From Betaproteobacteria bacterium (lineage in GTDB: Bacteria > Pseudomonadota > Gammaproteobacteria > Burkholderiales > Rhodocyclaceae): DNA of 64,000 nucleotides. The notes under the pieces were generated by a model, which saw nothing but the letters and a program-made list of their open reading frames with translations, was not told the origin of the DNA and searched no databases. The DNA lies in contig WQYQ01000014.1 of assembly GCA_009781175.1 (NCBI GenBank), positions 29,541 through 93,540 of the forward strand. The letters are read 5' to 3'. Position numbers and translations under genes: made by a program. Below, one piece after another: positions 58,461-64,000 of this stretch (position 1 is the first letter of the stretch; each line of letters starts with the position of its first letter).

Positions 58461-60005
58461 ATGACTGAAATCCTTTCGAACTTTCTGGGCGGCCAATGGA
58501 CGATCGGCCGTGGCACCGGTACCGCGCTTTATGATCCGGTTCTCGGCGACGAACTGGCGCGTGTCGACGCAAGCGGGCTCGACCTCATCGGCGGCTTCGC
58601 ATTCGCCCGCGAACGCGGCGGCGCGGCGTTGCGTGAACTGACCTACCCGCAGCGCAGCGAAATGCTCGCGGCCATCGCCAAGGTGCTACAGGCCAACCGC
58701 GACGCGTACTTCGACATCGCGACCGCCAACAGCGGGACCGTCAAGAACGACTCGGCCGTCGACATCGATGGCGCGATCTACACGCTCGGCACCTACGCAA
58801 AACTCGGCCAGTCGCTCGGCGACAGGCGCTATCTGCTCGACGGCGCGGCCGCGAGTCTTGCGAAGGATGGCCTGTTCCAGAGTCAACATGTGCAGGTGAG
58901 CGTGCGCGGACTTGCGCTCTTCATCAACGCGTTCAATTTCCCGGCGTGGGGCCTGTGGGAAAAGGCGGCGCCCGCGCTGCTGTCGGGCGTCCCGGTCGTG
59001 GTCAAACCGGCGACATCCACCGCATGGCTGACGCAGCGAATGGTCAAGGATGTCGTGGATGCGGGCGTGCTGCCCGCGGGCGCGCTGTCAGTCGTCTGCG
59101 GCGGCAGTGCCGGATTGTTGGATGCGCTCGGGCATTTCGACGTGCTGTCGTTTACCGGCAGCGCGGACACCGCCGCCACGATCCGGCGTCACCCGGCGGC
59201 CGCCGAACGCTCGGTGCGCGTAAACATCGAGGCCGACAGCCTGAACTCGGCGCTGCTGCTGCCCGGCGAAGCTCCGGGTACGCCGTCGTTCGACGCGCTC
59301 ATCAAGGAAGTCGCGCGCGAGATGACGGTGAAGTCCGGACAGAAATGCACCGCGATCCGGCGCATCTTCGTCCCTGAGGCGGTCTTCGATGCCGCCGCCG
59401 AAGCCATTTCCGGGCGTCTCGCGAAAACCGTCGTCGGCAACCCGCGCAACGAATCGGTCCGCATGGGCGCGCTGGTCAGCCGTGCGCAACTGGCCGCCGT
59501 CCGCGAAGGTCTCGCATATTTGAAGCAGCATGCCGAGGTTCTGCATGACGGCGATACGCACGCACTCGTCGATGCCGATCCCGACGTCTCGTGCTGCATC
59601 GGCCCGACGCTGCTCGGAACGCGTTCGACCGATTCCGCCGACAGCATTCACGACCATGAGGTGTTCGGCCCGGTCGCGACGCTGATGCCGTACCGCGACA
59701 CCGCGCACGCGTTGACGCTGGTGCGCCGGGGCCGGGGCTCGCTGGTGGTCTCCCTCTACGGCAGCGATGCTGCCGCGCTGGGCAATGCCGCGCTCGAACT
59801 GGCCGAAAGCCATGGCCGGGTTCATGTGATCAGCCCGGAGGCCGCAGCCGTGCACAGCGGCCACGGCAACGTGATGCCGCAATCGCTGCACGGCGGTCCT
59901 GGCCGTGCCGGCGGGGGCGAGGAACTCGGTGGCTTGCGGGCCCTGAACTTCTATCACCGCCGCGCCGCCATTCAGGCCGCGCCCGGCGTACTGAAGACGA
60001 TCTAG
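58461..60005 (+). CDS. boxD: 3,4-dehydroadipyl-CoA semialdehyde dehydrogenase (BoxD type)
   Basis: 514 residues, aldehyde dehydrogenase family, close to the ALDH part of PaaZ. The catalytic Cys is in GQKCTAIRRIF, the general base Glu in VNIEADSLNSALL, and the NADP site includes VVKPATSTAWLT. It oxidises the ring-opened semialdehyde to 3,4-dehydroadipyl-CoA. Position beside boxR and bcl supports BoxD over other ALDHs. Confidence 0.9.
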   Translation: MTEILSNFLGGQWTIGRGTGTALYDPVLGDELARVDASGLDLIGGFAFARERGGAALRELTYPQRSEMLAAIAKVLQANRDAYFDIATANSGTVKNDSAVDIDGAIYTLGTYAKLGQSLGDRRYLLDGAAASLAKDGLFQSQHVQVSVRGLALFINAFNFPAWGLWEKAAPALLSGVPVVVKPATSTAWLTQRMVKDVVDAGVLPAGALSVVCGGSAGLLDALGHFDVLSFTGSADTAATIRRHPAAAERSVRVNIEADSLNSALLLPGEAPGTPSFDALIKEVAREMTVKSGQKCTAIRRIFVPEAVFDAAAEAISGRLAKTVVGNPRNESVRMGALVSRAQLAAVREGLAYLKQHAEVLHDGDTHALVDADPDVSCCIGPTLLGTRSTDSADSIHDHEVFGPVATLMPYRDTAHALTLVRRGRGSLVVSLYGSDAAALGNAALELAESHGRVHVISPEAAAVHSGHGNVMPQSLHGGPGRAGGGEELGGLRALNFYHRRAAIQAAPGVLKTI

Positions 60006-60266
60006 CGCGGCGGGCGTGACGCACGCACCAGCGATGTCGCAGACAGCTCTCACGCACATCCGGCGCGCGTCACGCACCGACAAATCTATCCATTGCGGCA
60101 TATATGTCGTTTGACTCGCCAGTGGGGGCGCGCAATCCATCGCGGCGCCGATACCCGCAACGCGGGTCCCGGCCAGCCTGCCCGAAGCAGGCTGGCCGAC
60201 GACAGCCGTGCGGCCCTGAACGATCCCTCCGCGAATTTTTACAATCCAACATGATAGGAGACAGCC
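60006..60266 (+). other. boxD-bcl intergenic region with two hairpins
   Basis: ACCCGC/GCGGGT (60153-60167) and GGCCAGCCTGC/GCAGGCTGGCC (60171-60197) form two strong stems without T-runs. They may protect or attenuate the message between boxD and bcl. No BoxR-type site is visible. Confidence 0.55.
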
Positions 60267-61856
60267 GTGAGCGCGATGCCGCTAAACTCGCCGCCTGACG
60301 TAGACCCGCCACCTGAAACCTTCAATATCGCGCAGCACCTGTTGGCCGCCAACGCCGCGCGAACCAGCAAACTGGCGTTCGTCGACGGGACATCCACGTT
60401 GACCTACGGCGCGCTCGATGAACGCGTGCGGCGCCTCGCGGCCGGCTTGCGTCACCTCGGCATCAAGCGCGAGGAGCGCGTGCTGTTGCTGATGCAGGAT
60501 ACCGTCGACTGGCCGGTGGCGTTCCTCGGCGCAATCTATGCCGGGATCGTACCGGTGGCCGTCAACACGCTGCTGACCGCCGACGACTACGCGTACATGC
60601 TCGAACACTCGCGCTCACAGGCGGTGCTGGTGTCCGGCGCGGTCCTGCCCGCGCTCAAAGCCGCGCTGACCCGCTCGGACCATGAAGTGCACAAGGTCAT
60701 CGTGTCGCGGCCGATCGCGCCGCTGGACTTCGGTGAACTCAGCTTCGACGCGTTCGTCGAAGCTCAGGCGCCCGCGCTGCGCCCGGCCTCCACGAGCCGC
60801 GATGATCCCGCATTCTGGCTGTATTCGTCCGGCTCGACCGGCCGGCCCAAAGGCACCGTGCATTCGCAGTCCAATCCTTACTGGACCTGCGAACTGTATG
60901 GCAAGCGCATCCTCGGCCTGACCGACCAGGACGTGTGCTTCAGCGCCGCAAAACTGTTTTTCGCGTATGGGCTGGGTAACGCGCTGACCTTTCCGCTGAG
61001 CGTTGGCGCAACCGTCGTGCTGATGGATGAACGCCCGACGCCTGAAGCCACCTTCAACCGCTTGACGGGCATGCCCCGCCCGACAGTGTTCTTCGGCGCA
61101 CCCACGGGCTTCGCCGGAATGCTCGCGTCGCCGGCGCTGCCGGCACGTGAGCGGGTCGCACTGCGCATGGCGTCGTCGGCGGGCGAAGCGTTGCCGGCTG
61201 AAATCGGCGAGCGCTGGAAGGCGCACTTCGGCGTTGACATCGTCGACGGCATTGGCTCGACCGAAATGCTGCACATCTTCCTGTCCAACCTGCCCGGCAA
61301 GGTGCACTACGGCACCACCGGATGGCCCGTGCCCGGCTACGAGATCGCGCTGCGCGGCGAAAACGGCGGCCCGGTGCCCGATGGTGAACCCGGCGAGCTG
61401 TACATCCACGGCCCCAGCGCCGCAATCATGTACTGGAACAACCAGCAGAAAACCCGTGACACGTTCCAGGGCGGCTGGACCCGGAGCGGCGACAAATACA
61501 TTCAAAACCCGGATGGCACTTACACCTACGCCGGACGCAGTGATGACATGTTGAAGGTCAGCGGCATCTGGGTGAGTCCGTTCGAAGTGGAGGCGTCGCT
61601 GGTGCAGCACCCAGCCGTGCTCGAAGCGGCGGTAATCGGCGTGCAGGACGCCGAAGGCCTGGTCAAGACCAAGGCGTTCGTCGTGCTCAAACCCGACCAC
61701 GACGCGAGCGATGCCGAACTGAAAGCGTTCGTGAAAGACAAGCTCGCGCCGTACAAGTATCCGCGCCAGATCAAGTTTGTCGCCGAGCTGCCGAAGACGG
61801 CCACCGGCAAGATCCAGCGCTACAAGCTGCGCGACATCGAAAAGGCCCACTCATGA
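60267..61856 (+). CDS. bclA: Benzoate-CoA ligase
   Basis: 529 residues. AMP-forming ligase with YSSGSTGRPKGTVHS (motif I, near residue 190), YGTTGWPVPGYE and the C-terminal lysine region KTATGKIQRYKLRD. KLFFAYGLGNALTFPL is characteristic of benzoate/2-aminobenzoate-CoA ligases. It forms benzoyl-CoA from benzoate, ATP and CoA, the entry step of the pathway. The GTG at 60267 has AGGAG 8 bases upstream. Confidence 0.95.
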   Translation: MSAMPLNSPPDVDPPPETFNIAQHLLAANAARTSKLAFVDGTSTLTYGALDERVRRLAAGLRHLGIKREERVLLLMQDTVDWPVAFLGAIYAGIVPVAVNTLLTADDYAYMLEHSRSQAVLVSGAVLPALKAALTRSDHEVHKVIVSRPIAPLDFGELSFDAFVEAQAPALRPASTSRDDPAFWLYSSGSTGRPKGTVHSQSNPYWTCELYGKRILGLTDQDVCFSAAKLFFAYGLGNALTFPLSVGATVVLMDERPTPEATFNRLTGMPRPTVFFGAPTGFAGMLASPALPARERVALRMASSAGEALPAEIGERWKAHFGVDIVDGIGSTEMLHIFLSNLPGKVHYGTTGWPVPGYEIALRGENGGPVPDGEPGELYIHGPSAAIMYWNNQQKTRDTFQGGWTRSGDKYIQNPDGTYTYAGRSDDMLKVSGIWVSPFEVEASLVQHPAVLEAAVIGVQDAEGLVKTKAFVVLKPDHDASDAELKAFVKDKLAPYKYPRQIKFVAELPKTATGKIQRYKLRDIEKAHS

Positions 61857-62653
61857 CCGTCGAATTCGTCGAGATCGATTGGCGCGGGCGCCGCGTTTCG
61901 ATCGAGTATCAATGGATCGGCAGCGGCGACGGGGCGCCGCTCATTTTTCTGCACGAGGGTCTCGGCTCGCGCGCGATGTGGCGTGATTTTCCGGCGCGGC
62001 TCTGTGCGGCCGCCGGCATGCGCGGGCTGGTCTATTCCCGGCCTGCCTATGGTCAGAGCACGCTGCGCGAAGCCGACGAAATCTGGGACGTCGACTTCAT
62101 GCATCGCCAGGCGCATGAGGTCCTGCCCGCGCTGCTGAAGGCGCTGGACATTTCCACACCGCCGTGGCTTGTCGGGCACAGCGATGGCGCTTCGATTGCG
62201 CTGCTGTATGCGGCGCGCTACCCGGTCGCGGGCGCGATCGTGCTTGCGCCGCATATCTTCGTCGAGGATCTCACCGTCGCCAGCATCGAGAAGGTGCGCG
62301 TGGCTTACGAAACGACCGATTTGCCGCAACGGCTCGGTAAGTACCACGCCGATCCGGACTCGCCGTTCTGGGGCTGGAACCGGATCTGGCTGCATCCGCC
62401 GTTCAAAGACTGGAGCATAGAAGAAGAGATCGGCACCGTTTCGTGCCCGGTGTTGGCCGTCCAGGGGCTGGACGACGAGTACGGGACGCTGGAACAGATC
62501 AGGGGCATTGCGCGCCGGGTGTCGGGCACACAACTGCTGGAACTCCCCGCTTGCGGCCATTCCCCGCATAGGGATCAACCCGGGGTGCTGATCGAAGCGG
62601 CGGTGCGCTTCATTCATGCGCAGGCTGGCGCTGACAGCGTGCAAAAGAAGTAA
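61853..62653 (+). CDS. Alpha/beta-hydrolase of the box cluster
   Basis: 266 residues. Nucleophile elbow GHSDGASIALL (Ser near residue 108), oxyanion loop FLHEGLGSRAMWRDF and a terminal histidine in ACGHSPHRDQPG. It overlaps bcl by four bases (ATGA). A thioesterase or lactonase role, removing dead-end CoA esters or hydrolysing a lactone, is plausible and unproven; such genes often accompany box clusters. Confidence 0.85.
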   Translation: MTVEFVEIDWRGRRVSIEYQWIGSGDGAPLIFLHEGLGSRAMWRDFPARLCAAAGMRGLVYSRPAYGQSTLREADEIWDVDFMHRQAHEVLPALLKALDISTPPWLVGHSDGASIALLYAARYPVAGAIVLAPHIFVEDLTVASIEKVRVAYETTDLPQRLGKYHADPDSPFWGWNRIWLHPPFKDWSIEEEIGTVSCPVLAVQGLDDEYGTLEQIRGIARRVSGTQLLELPACGHSPHRDQPGVLIEAAVRFIHAQAGADSVQKK

Positions 62654-62907
62654 CGCCTCCGCTTCTACACCGCGCACCAGACAGCTGCATCAAGCCAGGC
62701 GCTCCCCCTGCCAGCGGTGTCATGCGTCGATGCGTATATCACTGGGCGGGATATGCACGCCACTCTCTCTGGCACTTCACACGCAGCGAGGAGCTGAAGA
62801 GCCTGAATAGTGAATTATTTTGCAGATTTCTAAGCAGCCTTTTCATGCTCACCAAAACAAAAATTAATTCACTGCAAATAAAATAAGCATTATCATGCTT
62901 ATATAAG

Positions 62908-62936
62908 TGGACGTATGCATTAATTTGCACTATAAA
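62908..62936 (+). promoter_or_regulatory. Promoter of boxB copy 2 with BoxR-type operator
   Basis: TGGACG (62908-62913), 17 bases, TATAAA (62931-62936). A perfect TGCA-N6-TGCA (62916-62929) fills the space between the two boxes. A smaller inverted repeat, AAGCAT/ATGCTT (62885-62900), lies upstream. The surroundings (62820-62960) are clearly AT-richer than the cluster. Confidence 0.75.
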
Positions 62937-63107
62937 TGTTACGCGAATGTGCCTACTGAAATCTGCAAAACATGCGCCGGCAGGTAACCCGCTGCACGAG
63001 GGTTAATGACGGCTCCAGATTCAGCCGCCAATGCAGTCCGAGACGTTCCTATTGCCTGTGACAGACGAATTTGCCTGCATTCACAAGCCCTTACCAAGGA
63101 GACATCA

Positions 63108-63881
63108 ATGAGCGAAAACGACACCCTGACAGAAGCCGCCGAAGCGATCAGCAACGATCACTTCGTGGAAGTCAGTTACAACGATTCAATCCCGAATAAC
63201 GTGGATCTGGATTCGGACAAGCAACTACAGCGCGCGCTGGAACAGTGGCACCCGAATTTTCTGGAATGGTGGAAAGACATGGGGCCTGATGGCTTCCAGA
63301 ACGCCGATGTCTATCTGCGCACCGCCGTTGGGGTGGACCCGACCGGCTGGGCCAAGTTTGGCCATGTGAAGATGCCTGAGTACCGCTGGGGCATCCTGCT
63401 CGCGCCGAAGGTCGACGGTCGGACGATCCCGTGCGGCAAGCACAAGGGCGAACCCGCATGGCAGGAAGTGCCAGGCGAATACCGTGCGCTGCTCAAGCGT
63501 TTGATCGTCGTGCAGGGTGACACGGAGCCGGCATCGGTCGAGCAGCAACGCTATCTGGGCAAGACGGCTCCGAGCCTGTACGACATGCGCAACCTGTTTC
63601 AGGTGAACGTGGAGGAAGGCCGCCACCTGTGGGCGATGGTTTACCTGCTGGTGAAATACTTCGGCAAGGACGGCCGCGAAGAGGCCGAAGCGCTGCTGGA
63701 GCGCCGCAGCGGCCAGCAGGACAACCCGCGCATTCTCGGCGCGTTCAACGAACGCACGCCGGACTGGCTGAGCTTCTTCATGTTCACCTACTTCACCGAC
63801 CGCGACGGCAAGATGCAACTGGCGGCGCTGGCCGAGAGCGGCTTCGATCCGCTCAGCCGCTCGTGCCGCTTCATGCTGACA
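63108..63881 (+). pseudogene. BoxB copy 2, divergent and truncated
   Basis: A second BoxB with a longer N-terminus (19 residues more than copy 1). 258 codons match, with four of the six diiron ligands: E140, E170, H173 and D231. Homology stops after RFMLT at 63881, just where the EEAHH motif (E260 and H263 expected) should follow. The frame stays open to the window end but encodes unrelated residues. Copy 2 differs from copy 1 at many positions, so it is an old paralogue and not a recent repeat. ATG at 63108, with AAGGAG upstream. Confidence 0.85.
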
Positions 63882-64000
63882 GTAAGAATATGGGCGCCAG
63901 ATGTTTCCGGATCGTTTGCGCTTTTCAACGCAGGCTTTCAGGAAAGCTCTGGTGCCGTAGAGCGTTCCGGGCGACCTGACCCACACTCCGATCGACTCAA
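63882..64000. other. Unrelated sequence replacing the rest of boxB copy 2
   Basis: From about 63881 the sequence (starting AGTAAGAATATGGGCG) has no BoxB similarity and no recognised gene in 120 bases. The simplest explanation is the end of an inserted mobile element; an assembly join is equally possible. I cannot name the element. Confidence 0.5.

Overview
The window is about 60% GC, densely coded, and looks like a chromosome segment from a betaproteobacterium. The gene content fits the Rhodocyclales/Sterolibacteriaceae type of aromatic degrader, but the exact lineage is an inference: there is no rRNA, and the evidence is gene content and order only. I saw no tRNA, rRNA, CRISPR array or complete insertion sequence.

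Layout. 1-4237: minus-strand housekeeping genes (xerC cut by the window edge, a DUF484 gene, dapF, a CoA-binding protein, two LpxL-type acyltransferases). 4260-5632: metK behind a good promoter, a SAM-II-like riboswitch and an intrinsic terminator. 5652-14364: ompW with an FNR-type promoter, then a dipeptide ABC transporter (dppBCDF with dsrE) whose binding-protein gene dppA is split off by a small regulator/membrane protein/lipoprotein module. 14486-18624: YceI/cytochrome b561, ubiK, and glnK-amtB behind tandem NtrC-like sites and a sigma-54 promoter. 18640-26827: two small metabolic genes and the complete F1Fo ATP synthase operon atpIBEFHAGDC. 27034-50932: mixed genes for lipids, detoxification, regulators, methionine metabolism, RNA modification, haem, ubiquinone and repair. 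Three copies of a small dispersed repeat (one of them outside this block, near 10.7 kb) and one 110-bp Correia-like MITE are also present.

50966-64000 is an aerobic benzoate (box) cluster. Benzoate-CoA ligase makes benzoyl-CoA. BoxA and BoxB epoxidise it. BoxC opens the ring and releases formate. A BoxD-type dehydrogenase oxidises the semialdehyde, and an enoyl-CoA hydratase and a MaoC hydratase probably feed the product into beta-oxidation. A BoxR regulator lies in the middle, and TGCA-N6-TGCA sites or near-matches lie at three promoters. There are two different boxB genes and both are damaged here. One has lost about 14 nt and is frameshifted after residue 296. The other runs into unrelated sequence at residue 258, near the window end.

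The least expected items are the SAM-II-like switch on a betaproteobacterial metK, the two broken boxB copies with shared BoxR control, the Correia-like element outside Neisseria, a 44-bp perfect palindrome before an atypical macro-domain gene, and a small regulator whose operator covers its own start codon.
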